A stretch of DNA of 62,605 nt from Streptomyces sp. ST2-7A (GCF_021390475.1 NZ_JAJUWS010000039.1:1-62605); one strand, 5' to 3'. Counted from the stretch's first letter, positions 50,436 to 59,210 are shown. The notes: a model not told the origin generated them from the letters alone. A program made the numbers and translations.

Positions 50436-51473
50436 TCAGACCCCGCCCGGCGGTGGCCCGGTGCTGCCGCGCGGGATCAACCGCGCCGGTGGCTCCTCCA
50501 CCCCGACCCCCGGTTCCCCGGCGGGTCGTCCCTCCTCGATCACCGTCAGCAGCGCCGTCGCGGCACGTCCCCCGTAGGCCGCGATGTCCCTGCCCAGGGC
50601 GGTGAGGGCGGGGCGCACCACCCGGGTCAGGGGGGAGTCGTCCCAGGCGATCACCGACAGGTCGGCCGGGATGGACAGGCCGAGCTCGGCGGCGACCGAG
50701 AGGCAGGCGACGGCCATGATGTCGTTGTCGAAGACGATCGCGGTGGGGCGGTCGGGAGCGGTCAGCAGGGCCCGGGTGGCGTCCGCGCCGCCCTCGCCGG
50801 TGTGGTCGGTGTGCGTGATCCGGGGGGCCGGCAATCCCAGTTCGGCACAGGTCTCCCGCAGAGCCCCGTCGCGCAGGGCGGTGTGCGTCAAGCGGGTCGG
50901 CCCCGCCACCCGGGCCAGCCGGCGGTGTCCGGCCCCGGCCAGGTGCCGCACCGCCTCGCGAACCCCCACCGAGTCGTCCGACCACACCGCCGTCAACCCG
51001 CCCGCCGCCGAGGGGTGGCCCACCACGACGGCGGGTAGCCGCAGTCCCTCCAGGACCGGGATCCGGGGGTCCTCGTGGTGCGGGTCGAGCACGATCACCC
51101 CGTCCACCCGGCCCTCCCCCCACCAGCGGTGATAGACCTCCGTCTCCCGCTCGTGATCGGGGACGATCTGGAGCATCAGGGCGTTGTCCCGTTCGGCGAG
51201 CACGGCCTCGATGCCGCTGATCAACTCCATGAAGAACGGCTCGACGCCGGGGAAACCGGCGGGTCGGCACATGGCCAGACCCACCACCCCGGCGCGGGAG
51301 CCGGTGAGTGCCCGGGCCGCGCTGCTGGGACGCCACCCGAGCTCGGCGGCGATCCGTCGGATGGAGGCCCGGGTGCGGTCCGAGACACCCGGTTGACCGT
51401 TGAGCGCGTAGGAAACGGCAACCTTGGACACGCCCGCCTGTCGGGCGATGTCGGCGATCGTCGGGCGTTTCAC
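50436..51473 (-). CDS. LacI-family transcriptional repressor
   Basis: A 345-residue sugar-type regulator. The helix-turn-helix TIADIARQAGVSKVAVSYAL lies at the N-terminus, followed by the hinge helix RPSSAARALTG and a periplasmic-binding-protein-type domain with DNDIMAVACLSVAAELG and DLSVIAWDDSPL. GTG with GGGAGAG upstream. It faces away from a ROK-family gene and an operator with LacI-type symmetry lies between them (51613-51628), so it probably represses that gene and perhaps itself. Confidence 0.93.
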   Translation of the reverse strand: MKRPTIADIARQAGVSKVAVSYALNGQPGVSDRTRASIRRIAAELGWRPSSAARALTGSRAGVVGLAMCRPAGFPGVEPFFMELISGIEAVLAERDNALMLQIVPDHERETEVYHRWWGEGRVDGVIVLDPHHEDPRIPVLEGLRLPAVVVGHPSAAGGLTAVWSDDSVGVREAVRHLAGAGHRRLARVAGPTRLTHTALRDGALRETCAELGLPAPRITHTDHTGEGGADATRALLTAPDRPTAIVFDNDIMAVACLSVAAELGLSIPADLSVIAWDDSPLTRVVRPALTALGRDIAAYGGRAATALLTVIEEGRPAGEPGVGVEEPPARLIPRGSTGPPPGGV

Positions 51474-51576
51474 CGGGGCTCTCCCATGGTCAACCGGTGT
51501 CCTGTCGGGGCAGCTTACCGCCGGCGGGGTTCCACGCCCCCGGGTCGCGGGGCCCCGTCCGGCCCGGTGGCCGTCG

Positions 51577-51606
51577 TTGACAGCCGAAGCGGGAGGGACG
51601 TAACGT
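51577..51606 (+). promoter_or_regulatory. promoter of the ROK gene
   Basis: TTGACA and TAACGT with an 18-base spacer form the best consensus vegetative promoter in the window. The expected start is at about 51613, the first base of the LacI-type operator. Confidence 0.78.
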
Positions 51607-51612
51607 CGGTCG

Positions 51613-51628
51613 ACTTAATCGGTTAAGT
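51613..51628 (+). promoter_or_regulatory. LacI-type operator
   Basis: ACTTAATCGGTTAAGT has arms ACTTAA/TTAAGT around a central CG with one mismatched pair. It overlaps the expected transcription start of the ROK gene, so binding would block initiation. Confidence 0.78.
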
Positions 51629-51658
51629 GAACGGGGGCGCTTCCCCCTTCGGGAGGCC

Positions 51659-52687
51659 ATGGTGGACATCACGGGGACGGCCGGTGCGGGGAGTCGCCCG
51701 GATGGAGGGAGCCCGGTGGAGGGCGCCCGTCGCGTCCCGGCCGGCGAGCGGGGCGCGCCCGCACTGGCGCTGGACATCGGCGGCACCAAGTTCGCCGCCG
51801 CCGTCGTGGAGCCCGACGGCACGATCACGGCGCGCGTCGAGGAGCCCCTCACCGGCCCCGGCTCGGCGGCCGGCGTCCTGCGCTCGGTGATCGCCGCGGT
51901 CGTCGCCCGGATCCCCGACGGGGAGCCGGGCGGGGTGGGGATCGGGTCCGCCGGGCCGCTGGATCCGATCGCCGGGACCGTCAGCCCCGTCAACATCCCC
52001 GAGTGGCGCGAGCACCCGCTGCGTGACGAGGTGGCCGCGATGTTCCCCGGTCGCGCGGTCCGGCTCGCCGGGGACGGCCAGTGCATGGCGCTGGGGGAGT
52101 GGTGGCGCGCCCCGGACCGCGACCGGGTCCGCTCGCTGCTCGGCGTCGTCGTCTCCACCGGGGTGGGAGGTGGTCTGGCCCTCGACGGGCGCGCCCACTC
52201 CGGCCGCAGCGGGAACGCGGGCCACATCGGTCACACCGTCGTCGATCCCTCGGGCGACCGCTGTCCCTGCGGGGCCACCGGGTGCGTGGAGACGATCGCC
52301 AGTGGTCCCTCGATGGTTCGCCGGGCCCGGGCCGCGGGGTGGAGAGGGGTCGACGCCCGCGAACTCGCCGCCTCGGCCCGCGCCGGGGACCCCCGGGCCC
52401 TCGCCGCCTTCGACGCGGCGGGTCGGGCGCTCGCGCTGGCCCTGCTCAACGCGGTCGCGGTTCTGGATCCCGACCGTGTGGTGATCGGCGGAGGCGTGGC
52501 CGCCGCCGGTGGCGTCCTGTTGGATCCGCTGCACCGGTGGTTGGACGAACTGGCGGGGCTGCCCTTCCTGCGGGGTCTGCGCACGGTGCCCACCGCCCTC
52601 GGCCGGGACGCGGGCCTGTACGGGGCCGCCGCCCTGATCCACCGCGACCGTCCGGTCGTCTCCGGCCCGTCCGGGACCGGCGACTGA
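51659..52687 (+). CDS. ROK-family sugar kinase
   Basis: A 342-residue kinase of the ROK family (glucokinase or N-acetyl sugar kinase type). The phosphate motif ALDIGGTKFAAAVV lies after a 37-residue extension. GVVVSTGVGGGL and the zinc-binding HIGHTVVDPSGD with CPCGATGCVETIASG are complete. GTG 51662, five bases after GGGAGG, is an equally good start. The neighbouring LacI gene and operator imply induction by a sugar; which one is unknown. Confidence 0.92.
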   Translation: MVDITGTAGAGSRPDGGSPVEGARRVPAGERGAPALALDIGGTKFAAAVVEPDGTITARVEEPLTGPGSAAGVLRSVIAAVVARIPDGEPGGVGIGSAGPLDPIAGTVSPVNIPEWREHPLRDEVAAMFPGRAVRLAGDGQCMALGEWWRAPDRDRVRSLLGVVVSTGVGGGLALDGRAHSGRSGNAGHIGHTVVDPSGDRCPCGATGCVETIASGPSMVRRARAAGWRGVDARELAASARAGDPRALAAFDAAGRALALALLNAVAVLDPDRVVIGGGVAAAGGVLLDPLHRWLDELAGLPFLRGLRTVPTALGRDAGLYGAAALIHRDRPVVSGPSGTGD

Positions 52688-52750
52688 CGAGCCTCCCCCC
52701 GCCGGAGCTTCCTCATCGACCTCTCCGCGCCCGGCTGATCGGACGACCGA

Positions 52751-52796
52751 CCGGGCGGGGAGCGGCGCACGTCGATGACCGCCGCTCCCCGCCCGG
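52751..52796. terminator. bidirectional terminator between ROK and NUDIX genes
   Basis: CCGGGCGGGGAGCGGCG pairs over 17 bases with its exact complement around a 12-base loop. It lies between two convergent genes, so it can serve both. Confidence 0.78.
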
Positions 52797-52825
52797 GATC
52801 GCCACTCCCGCGGGTCCCGACCCGG

Positions 52826-53455
52826 TCACCCGCCGTCGCGTCGCCCCGGAGCCGGGGTCTCCCCGGCCAGGCGCGACCGGCCGGCCTCCATCAGCGCGAC
52901 CACCGAGGCGTCCGCCACCCCGGCCACCTCCGTGTGGTGGAACCACCGCACGTCCAACGACTCCTCCCCGCACACCGCCGGGGCGTCCGGCGGCGCCACC
53001 GCGAGATACTGCACGTCCAGATGCGGCGCGCAGGGGGTGTGGTGCCGGTCCAGCCGCACCGGCTCCGGCAGCAACCGCAGACCGGGGATCCCCGACTCCT
53101 CGGTCGCCTCCCGCAGCGCTGTCACGGCGACGCCGGTGTCCCCGGACTCGCAGTGACCACCGGTCTGCAGCCACATCCGCAGCTTCCGGTGCAGGGTCAA
53201 CAGCACCCGTTCCCCGGTGGGGTCCACCACCAGCGCGCCCGCGGTCAGATGACCGGGCGCGCAGGCGCGCCGCATCGCGTCCGGATACGCGTCCAGGTGA
53301 TCCAGGTAGGCACGGCGCAGCGCCTCCTGCTCCCCGTCGGGGGCGTGCCAGGCGCCCAGCACCCGCACCGCGTCCTCGCGCAGCGGGTCCGGGCCCCGGC
53401 GGCCGGGGACGGCGCTCCCCGCCTCCCCGGGTCCCGGCCGCCCGACCGTCGTCAC
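52826..53455 (-). CDS. NUDIX hydrolase
   Basis: A 209-residue NUDIX protein. The box reads GHCESGDTGVAVTALREATE followed by ESGI, with Asp at the position where the consensus has Glu. It hydrolyses a nucleoside-diphosphate-X substrate that cannot be predicted. Its GTG start overlaps the stop of the zinc-protease gene by GTGA, so translation is coupled. A longer in-frame extension upstream lies inside that gene and is rejected. Confidence 0.9.
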   Translation of the reverse strand: MTTVGRPGPGEAGSAVPGRRGPDPLREDAVRVLGAWHAPDGEQEALRRAYLDHLDAYPDAMRRACAPGHLTAGALVVDPTGERVLLTLHRKLRMWLQTGGHCESGDTGVAVTALREATEESGIPGLRLLPEPVRLDRHHTPCAPHLDVQYLAVAPPDAPAVCGEESLDVRWFHHTEVAGVADASVVALMEAGRSRLAGETPAPGRRDGG

Positions 53456-54879
53456 TTCGGGTGCCCCCGGTCCCCGTCCGGGGAGCCGCCGGCGTTCCCG
53501 CCGTCGTTCCCCGGCCCGTTCCCGCCGTCGTTCCCCGGCCCGTCGGACGAGTCGCCGGCGGCGTCCCCCAGCAGCCGGTCCAGCTCGGAGAAGTCCGGCT
53601 GCTCGCGGTGGACGAAGCCGTCCGGGTCGTCCAGGTCGTGGGTGGTGGGCAGCATGTCCGGGTGCGACCACAACAGGTCGCGCCCCTGGTAGCCGCGCGC
53701 GTCGGTGAGCGAGGCCCACAGCCGGGAGGCGTCCCGCAGTCGGCGCGGGCGCAGCTCCAGGCCGATCAGGGTCGCGAAGGTCTGCTCCGCCGGACCGCCG
53801 CTCGCCCGGCGCCGGCGCAGTGTCTCGCGCAGCGCCCCCGCCGAGGGCAGGTGCGGCTGGGCGGCGGCGTGCACGACCGCGTCCACCCACCCCTCGACGA
53901 GTGCCAGGGCGGTTTCCAGCCGGGCCAGCGCGGCCCGCTGCTCCGGGGTGTCCTCCGGCTGGAACATGCCCTGCTGGAGCTTCTCCTGGATCTCCTCGGG
54001 TCGGGACGGATCGATCCGGCCGACCAGGTCCTCCAGCTTGCCGGTGTCCACCCGGATGCCCCGGGCGTAGCCCTCGACGGCGCCGAACAGGTGGCCGCGC
54101 AGCCACGGCACGTGCTCGAAGAGCCGGTGGTGGGCGGCCTCGCGCAGCGCCAGATACAGCCGCACCTCGTCGGCGGGTACTCCCAACCCCTCGCCGAACC
54201 GGACGATGTTGCCCGGCAGCAGCGCCGCCTTCCCGGCCGGACCCAGCGGCAGGCCGACATCGCTGGAACCGACCACCTCACCGGCCAGCACGCCCACGGC
54301 CTGGCCGATCTGGGTGCCGAACATCGCGCCGCCCATGGAGCGCATCATGCCGAGCAGCGGACCGGCCATGGCCCGCATCTCCTCCGGCAGCACCTCTCCC
54401 ATCGCGCCGCCCACCCGCTCGGCGACCGGGTCCACCAGCTCCCGCCACACCGGGAGGGTGGCCTCCACCCACTCCGCGCGGCTCCAGGCCACCGCGGAGG
54501 TCGCCCCGGAGGGCAGCGCGGTCACCTCGTCCAGCCACAGTTCGGCCAGGCGCAGCGCCTCGGTCACGGCGGCCCGCTCGGAGGCCCCGACGCTGCTGTC
54601 CCGCGAACCGTCGGGGGCGCCGGCGGCGACCGTCTGCCGGGCCACGTTGCGGGCCAGGTCCCAGTTGACCGGGCCGTCCTCGGAGGAGAGCAACTGCCCG
54701 AGCTGCTGGAAGGCCGCGCCCAGATCCTGCGGGTTGCCGCCGCCCAGCGCGCCGAACATCGCCGCCAGCGGATTGTCCGCCGGGTCCGGGCCCTTGCCCG
54801 GGCCCCCGCCCTGGTTCTTTCCGGGTTCGCCGTCCTCCGGCTCCCGGGGGAGACCGAATCCGAATGGGGTATCGCTCAC
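53452..54879 (-). CDS. zinc-dependent metalloprotease-like protein (DUF2342)
   Basis: A 475-residue protein of the actinobacterial family annotated as zinc-dependent metalloprotease or DUF2342 (Rv3195-like). Conserved blocks are GPLLGMMRSMGGAMFGTQIG and LPGNIVRFGEG, then LREAAHHRLFEHVPWLRGHL, where His-His replaces a canonical HExxH. Activity is unproven. The N-terminus is Gly/Pro-rich, and the C-terminus has a GNDGGNGPGNDGGN low-complexity repeat. GTG behind GAGG. Coupled to the NUDIX gene. Confidence 0.85.
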   Translation of the reverse strand: MSDTPFGFGLPREPEDGEPGKNQGGGPGKGPDPADNPLAAMFGALGGGNPQDLGAAFQQLGQLLSSEDGPVNWDLARNVARQTVAAGAPDGSRDSSVGASERAAVTEALRLAELWLDEVTALPSGATSAVAWSRAEWVEATLPVWRELVDPVAERVGGAMGEVLPEEMRAMAGPLLGMMRSMGGAMFGTQIGQAVGVLAGEVVGSSDVGLPLGPAGKAALLPGNIVRFGEGLGVPADEVRLYLALREAAHHRLFEHVPWLRGHLFGAVEGYARGIRVDTGKLEDLVGRIDPSRPEEIQEKLQQGMFQPEDTPEQRAALARLETALALVEGWVDAVVHAAAQPHLPSAGALRETLRRRRASGGPAEQTFATLIGLELRPRRLRDASRLWASLTDARGYQGRDLLWSHPDMLPTTHDLDDPDGFVHREQPDFSELDRLLGDAAGDSSDGPGNDGGNGPGNDGGNAGGSPDGDRGHPK

Positions 54880-54946
54880 GGGAATCCTCGGCAATCCTCG
54901 GTTGTGCGGCTCGATGATGTGGGCGTCGCCCGCGGTGCGGACGAGC

Positions 54947-55035
54947 GGTCGGGTGGGAGGAGCTGGGTGGTCGGGTGGGAGGAGCTGGGTGGTCGGGTGC
55001 GGTGGAACCGGGTGGTCGGGTGCGGTGGAACCGAC
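54947..55035. repeat. four tandem repeats of about 22 bp
   Basis: Two copies of GGTCGGGTGGGAGGAGCTGG(GT) followed by two of GGTCGGGTGCGGTGGAACCG with short differences at their ends. They lie between the divergent zinc-protease and SDR genes. Confidence 0.9.
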
Positions 55036-55102
55036 CCGACCCCGACACGGCACACCGAACCGGGTCGTGATCCTCCAGCGTAAATGTCCCTCGTGCAGGA
55101 TG

Positions 55103-55116
55103 GGGGTGCGCACCCC
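55103..55116. repeat. short palindrome upstream of the SDR gene
   Basis: GGGGTGCGCACCCC is a perfect 14-base palindrome 30 bases before the SDR start, after an A/T-rich TAAATG at 55081. It might be an operator. Confidence 0.4.
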
Positions 55117-55144
55117 GTACCGAGACAACCGCTGGAGACGTCCT

Positions 55145-56266
55145 GTGAGTTCCCCGGAGCCCCCCGTTCGCGGAGCGCGAAACGACCGATCGGCCGTGTT
55201 GACCGTGGCCGTCACGGGAGCGGCCGGGGGCGCCGGGGCTCTGCTGACCCGGCGCCTACTGGCGGCCTCCCCGCCCGTACGGGTGATCGCGGTGGACGAG
55301 CGGCGGGGTGGGTTCGAGGGGGCCGAGGGCGCCGAGTGGCACCTGATGGACATCCGGGATCCCGCCCTCGCAGAACCCTTCCGGCCCGACGGCCGTCCGG
55401 TGGACGTCCTGGTGCACCTGTCCGTCGACCTCGACCTGGACACCGACCCGGAGGCTCGCACCGCCCACAACGTCGGCGGCACCCGGGCGGTCCTGACGGC
55501 GGCGGCCGCCATGGGGGTGCGCCGGGTGGTGCTGTGCACCTCGACGATGGTCCATGGCGCGCTGCCGGACAACGACGTCCCGTTGTCGGAGGACGCGGAA
55601 CTGCGGGCATCCGGGGACGCCAGCGGTCTCGGCGACCTGCTGGAGATCGAGAGCCTGGCCGAACGCGCCCCGCGCGCCCATCCGGGGTTGAACGTCACCG
55701 TGGTCCGTCCGGCGGCCCTGGTGGGTACCGGCGCGGACACCGCCCTGACGCGCTACTTCGAGTCGCCCCGCCTGCTGCTGGTGGCCGGTTCCCGACCCCG
55801 CTGGCAGTTCTGCCACGTCGAGGACCTGGTGGCCGCTCTGGAACTGGTGGTGCGCCGCGACCCGGCCGGCCCGTTGGCGGTGGGGTGCGATGGTTGGCTG
55901 GAGCACGAACAGGTCGAGGAGATCTCCGGGATCCGGCGTATGGAGTTGCCCTCGGCACTGGCCCTGGGCGCGGCGACCCGGTTGCACCGTCTGGGCCTGA
56001 CGCCCTCACCGGCGGCCGATCTGGCCTACACCATGCACCCGTGGGTGGTGGGCACCGGGCGGCTCTACGAGGCCGGGTGGCGGCCCTCGTGGACCAACGA
56101 GGAGGCGCTCGCGGCGCTGCTCGAGGAGACCGCCGGGCGGCACGCCGTGGCCGGCCGCCGGCTGGGTCGCAAGGACGCGGCGACCACGTTGGGGGCCGCC
56201 GGGGCGACGGTCGCGCTGGTGGGTACCGCCGCGCTGGTGCGCCGCGCCCGTCGTCGTCGCCGCTGA
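55145..56266 (+). CDS. SDR family protein, NAD-dependent epimerase-like
   Basis: A 373-residue extended SDR. The Rossmann motif VTGAAGGAGALLTRRLL is followed by Asp-rich VDERRGGFEGAEGAEW, DIRDPALAE, and STMVHG. The usual catalytic Tyr-x-x-x-Lys is not visible at the expected place (ASGLGDLLEIESLAE), so dehydrogenase activity is doubtful. The C-terminus has a membrane-like segment before RRARRRRR. GTG with GGAGACG upstream. Confidence 0.82.
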   Translation: MSSPEPPVRGARNDRSAVLTVAVTGAAGGAGALLTRRLLAASPPVRVIAVDERRGGFEGAEGAEWHLMDIRDPALAEPFRPDGRPVDVLVHLSVDLDLDTDPEARTAHNVGGTRAVLTAAAAMGVRRVVLCTSTMVHGALPDNDVPLSEDAELRASGDASGLGDLLEIESLAERAPRAHPGLNVTVVRPAALVGTGADTALTRYFESPRLLLVAGSRPRWQFCHVEDLVAALELVVRRDPAGPLAVGCDGWLEHEQVEEISGIRRMELPSALALGAATRLHRLGLTPSPAADLAYTMHPWVVGTGRLYEAGWRPSWTNEEALAALLEETAGRHAVAGRRLGRKDAATTLGAAGATVALVGTAALVRRARRRRR

Positions 56267-56369
56267 ACCCGCCCGGGCCGGCCTCCCGATCCCCGACTCC
56301 CGTCCCGCGTCCCCGCGAACCGCCGCCGCGCGGGGTGCCGGGGCGTCCTCCCGGCCGGCCCGGGGGACG

Positions 56370-56918
56370 ATGGTGGCCATGCGCCCCAGCGAATCCCCGA
56401 TGTCCCCCGGCAGCCCCGCCGGTTCCCTGAATCCCACGAGCCCCGGGCACCCCGCGAGCCCCGCACATCCCGGCGGTCCGCCCGACCCGCGTCTGCGCCT
56501 GCTCGGCATCCGGGAGACCGCCCTGTCCGTGCCCGAGGTGTTGGCGGCCATCGGCGACCACGAAGCCGGTGGTACAGCCCTGTTCGTCGGCACCGTCCGC
56601 AACCACGACGGCCCGGCCGACCGCGCCGCCGTCACCTCATTGGAGTACTCGGCCCATCCGAGCGCGGCGATCGAGCTGCGGCGGGTCGCCGAACGGGTGG
56701 CGGCGGACTTCCCGGTGCGGGCCCTGGCGGCCGTCCACCGGGTCGGCGGCCTCGCCGTCGGCGACCTCGCGGTGATCGTCGCGGTCGCCTGTCCGCACCG
56801 GGGGGAGGCGTTCGAGGCCTGTCGCCGGCTGATCGACGACCTCAAGGCGACCGTCCCGATCTGGAAGCACCAGACCTTCGCCGACGGCACCTCCGAGTGG
56901 GTGGGCGCCTGCGGCTGA
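56370..56918 (+). CDS. moaE: molybdopterin synthase catalytic subunit
   Basis: MoaE with MoaD converts precursor Z to molybdopterin. The 182-residue product has a 40-residue Ser/Pro/Gly extension, then ALFVGTVRNHDGP, a conserved His-rich AVHRVGGLAVGDLAVIVAVA and the catalytic Lys region LIDDLKATVPIWKHQ. MoaD is not in the window; MoeZ at 22212 could load it. ATG 56379 is a possible alternative start. Confidence 0.92.
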   Translation: MVAMRPSESPMSPGSPAGSLNPTSPGHPASPAHPGGPPDPRLRLLGIRETALSVPEVLAAIGDHEAGGTALFVGTVRNHDGPADRAAVTSLEYSAHPSAAIELRRVAERVAADFPVRALAAVHRVGGLAVGDLAVIVAVACPHRGEAFEACRRLIDDLKATVPIWKHQTFADGTSEWVGACG

Positions 56919-56925
56919 CCCCGTG

Positions 56926-56987
56926 CCGGCCGGGGGCGCCCCGGGGGCGTGAAGACCTCTCCGCGCCCGGTGGACGCCCCCGGCCGG
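56926..56987 (+). terminator. terminator candidate after moaE
   Basis: CCGGCCGGGGGCG and its perfect complement enclose 36 bases that can also pair partly. It starts eight bases after the moaE stop. Confidence 0.55.
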
Positions 56988-57115
56988 CCGGGGCGGGAAC
57001 CCCTCCGCTTGCGTGACCCGTTCACCCATCGGAGCGTTGGGTCACCGGGCAGGTTCTTCCCCCGACGACCGCGCGCTCCGGTTCGCGGTCCGGAGTCGAG
57101 ACGGGAGATGGCGTC

Positions 57116-57301
57116 GTGGCGGCACTGGTGTGGTTGCTCATTCCGCTGGTGGGCCTACTGATCGCGGGGGTGTGGAGCATCGTGGCGAGTCGACGGATGT
57201 CCGGGGCCCGCGGGGCCGGCGACACCGCCGGCGTCCGGCGCCACCAGGCGTTTCGCGACGCGATGGAGCGGCCGGCGCGCGGGGTCGACGGGCTCGGGTG
57301 A
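57116..57301 (+). CDS. small single-pass membrane protein
   Basis: A 61-residue protein with one N-terminal helix (LVWLLIPLVGLLIAGVWSIV) and a basic cytoplasmic tail (ARGAGDTAGVRRHQAFRDAM). GTG behind GGGAGATGGCG. It lies 49 bases upstream of the Lon-like protease gene. I recall similar conserved small proteins in Streptomyces; no function is known. Confidence 0.7.
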   Translation: MAALVWLLIPLVGLLIAGVWSIVASRRMSGARGAGDTAGVRRHQAFRDAMERPARGVDGLG

Positions 57302-57338
57302 AGTCCCCCGTGGACCGACGACCGGATCGGGCGTGCCG

Positions 57339-57344
57339 TACTGT
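57339..57344 (+). promoter_or_regulatory. -10 hexamer for a leaderless start
   Basis: TACTGT ends exactly seven bases before ATG 57351; there is no Shine-Dalgarno. Confidence 0.55.
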
Positions 57345-57350
57345 CGGCTC

Positions 57351-58505
57351 ATGCCACGCCGTACCGCCTCGCTGCTGACCTCCGGTCTGCTCCTGATCGG
57401 CCTGCTGTTCGCGGCCGTCCTGGTCCGGGTGCCCTACGCCGAGATGTCACCGGGGCCCACGGTCAACACGTTGGGTGAGCACAACGGTGGTCCCGTGCTG
57501 AACATCGCGGGCGAGGAGACGTACGAGACCACCGGCAACCTCAACATGACGACGGTCCGGGTGACCGGCGTGAACTTCCGGATGAGCCTCTTCGAGGCGG
57601 TGCGCGGCTGGCTCGCGGGAAGCAGCGCGGTCGTGCCCCACGAGACGCTCTATCCCGAGCGGCGCACCGCCGACGAGGTGGAGCAGATCAACGCGGAGGA
57701 GTTCAGCCGCTCGCAGGAGACCGCGAAGGTCTCGGCCCTGCTCGAGCTGGGCTACGAGGTCGGCACCCGGACGATCGTCTCCTCGGTCGTGAAGGACGGC
57801 CCCGCCGAGGGCGTGCTCCGCGCGGGGGACGTGATCGTCGCGGTGGACGGCGAGGAGATCGGGGAACCCTCGGAGGTGGCGGAGCGGGTCACCGCCCGCG
57901 AGCCGGGCGACCCCGTGGTCTTCACCGTGGACCGCGTTCCCGGCACCGACGACGCGGACGGCACCGAGGGCACCGACGAGGCGGACGGTGCCGGGGAGGC
58001 CGATCCGCCGGCCGGTGGCAGCGGGGACACCGCGGAGGCGGAGCGCCTGGAGGTCACCGTGACCTCCACCGCCGCCGAGGACGACGGCCGGCCCATCGTC
58101 GGCATCTCCGCCGGCGTCGGCTACGACCTGCCTTTCGACATCGACATCGAACTGGCCGACGTGGGTGGTCCCAGCGCCGGCCTGATGTTCGCGCTCGGCC
58201 TGGTGGACAAGCTCACCGAGGAGGATCTGACCGGCGGCGAGTTCGTCGCGGGGACCGGCACCATCACGGCGGAGGGCCGGGTCGGTCCGATCGGCGGGGT
58301 GGCCATGAAGATCATCGCCGCTCGGGAGCAGGGCGCCTCCTGGTTCCTCACCCCGGCCGCGAACTGTGCCGCCGCCGCGGCCGATCCGCCGGCGGGCCTC
58401 ACCCTCGTCGAGGTGGAGACCCTGGAGGGCGCGCTGGACGCGCTGGAGGAGATCCGGGCCGGGGCGGAGCCGGAGAACCTGCCGCTCTGCTCCCGGGCCG
58501 ACTGA
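57351..58505 (+). CDS. YlbL-type PDZ and Lon-protease-domain protein
   Basis: A membrane-anchored protease of 384 residues. One N-terminal helix (LLTSGLLLIGLLFAAVLV) places the rest outside. A PDZ-like domain contains VLRAGDVIVAVDGEEIG at about 155-175. An acidic insert (about 202-228, for example GTDDADGTEGTDEADG) precedes the Lon-type catalytic domain with Ser275 (GGPSAGLM) and Lys320 (GGVAMKI) as the dyad. The C-terminus has two Cys. It is located before PPA1309 and UPF0182, as I recall for Rv3194c. Confidence 0.9.
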   Translation: MPRRTASLLTSGLLLIGLLFAAVLVRVPYAEMSPGPTVNTLGEHNGGPVLNIAGEETYETTGNLNMTTVRVTGVNFRMSLFEAVRGWLAGSSAVVPHETLYPERRTADEVEQINAEEFSRSQETAKVSALLELGYEVGTRTIVSSVVKDGPAEGVLRAGDVIVAVDGEEIGEPSEVAERVTAREPGDPVVFTVDRVPGTDDADGTEGTDEADGAGEADPPAGGSGDTAEAERLEVTVTSTAAEDDGRPIVGISAGVGYDLPFDIDIELADVGGPSAGLMFALGLVDKLTEEDLTGGEFVAGTGTITAEGRVGPIGGVAMKIIAAREQGASWFLTPAANCAAAAADPPAGLTLVEVETLEGALDALEEIRAGAEPENLPLCSRAD

Positions 58506-58514
58506 CCCGCCGCG

Positions 58515-58548
58515 CCGGTCCCGACCCCGGGACCGGGGTCGGGACCGG
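58515..58548. terminator. bidirectional terminator
   Basis: CCGGTCCCGACCCCGG and its perfect complement are separated by GA only, giving a long hairpin between two convergent genes. Confidence 0.78.
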
Positions 58549-58568
58549 CGGGCCGGTGCGGCGCGGCC

Positions 58569-59210
58569 TCAGCCCTCGAAGGTCGCCGCCAGTGCCTCGG
58601 TGAGCCCGGGCACCAGATCCGGACCGGTCATCACCTCGGTGCCGGCGTCGCGCGAACGCAGCCGCAGCGCCGACTCGCGCTCCCCGTCGCGCAGCACCCC
58701 CACGGTCATCCGTACCTCCTGCCGCTGCGGGTGCTCGGCCACCCAGCGGGTGAGGGCGTCGACGTTCTCCTCGTGGCGCAGTTCCTCGGGAATCTCCGCC
58801 TCGGCCGACGGCGGCAGCATCAGACGCTCGACGCACAGCGCGCAACCGGCCACGGCGTCCGGCCAGGCGATGCCGGCGAGGAACTCGTCCAGCGGCGCGT
58901 CCGGGGGCAGCTCGTCCTGCTCGATCGGGGTCAGTGAGGTACCGCCGGCCTCGGGTGCCCCATCCGGGGTTCCCTCCCGATCGTCGTCCTCCAGACCCAG
59001 ACGTTCGGCCAGCTCGGGCTCCTCGGTCCGCAACCGGTCGGTGTCCACGAGTGCGAACAGGCGGGCCGGGCCGTCCCAGCCCAGACCCGAGGTGTAGGCA
59101 TCGATCTCCAGAAGTGCCCTGGTCAGAGGCCGTGCGGCGACGGGGGTGCCGGCCTCGCCGGCGGTCGCGCGGGTGTCGGGTGCGTCGGGTGTGGTGTTGT
59201 CCATCCCCAT
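58569..59210 (-). CDS. PPA1309 family protein
   Basis: A 213-residue protein with PLTRALLEIDAYTSGLGWDG, LFALVDTDRLRTEEPELAER and GIAWPDAVAGCALCVERLML, the pattern of actinobacterial PPA1309-type proteins of unknown function. It carries acidic linkers. ATG 59204 (MDNTTP) is an alternative start. It diverges from the UPF0182 gene as in other actinobacteria. Confidence 0.85.
   Translation of the reverse strand: MGMDNTTPDAPDTRATAGEAGTPVAARPLTRALLEIDAYTSGLGWDGPARLFALVDTDRLRTEEPELAERLGLEDDDREGTPDGAPEAGGTSLTPIEQDELPPDAPLDEFLAGIAWPDAVAGCALCVERLMLPPSAEAEIPEELRHEENVDALTRWVAEHPQRQEVRMTVGVLRDGERESALRLRSRDAGTEVMTGPDLVPGLTEALAATFEG

Noticed and set aside
55145..56266. Catalytically normal SDR enzyme
   Set aside because: The Tyr-x-x-x-Lys pair was not found at the expected place, so enzymatic function is not claimed.
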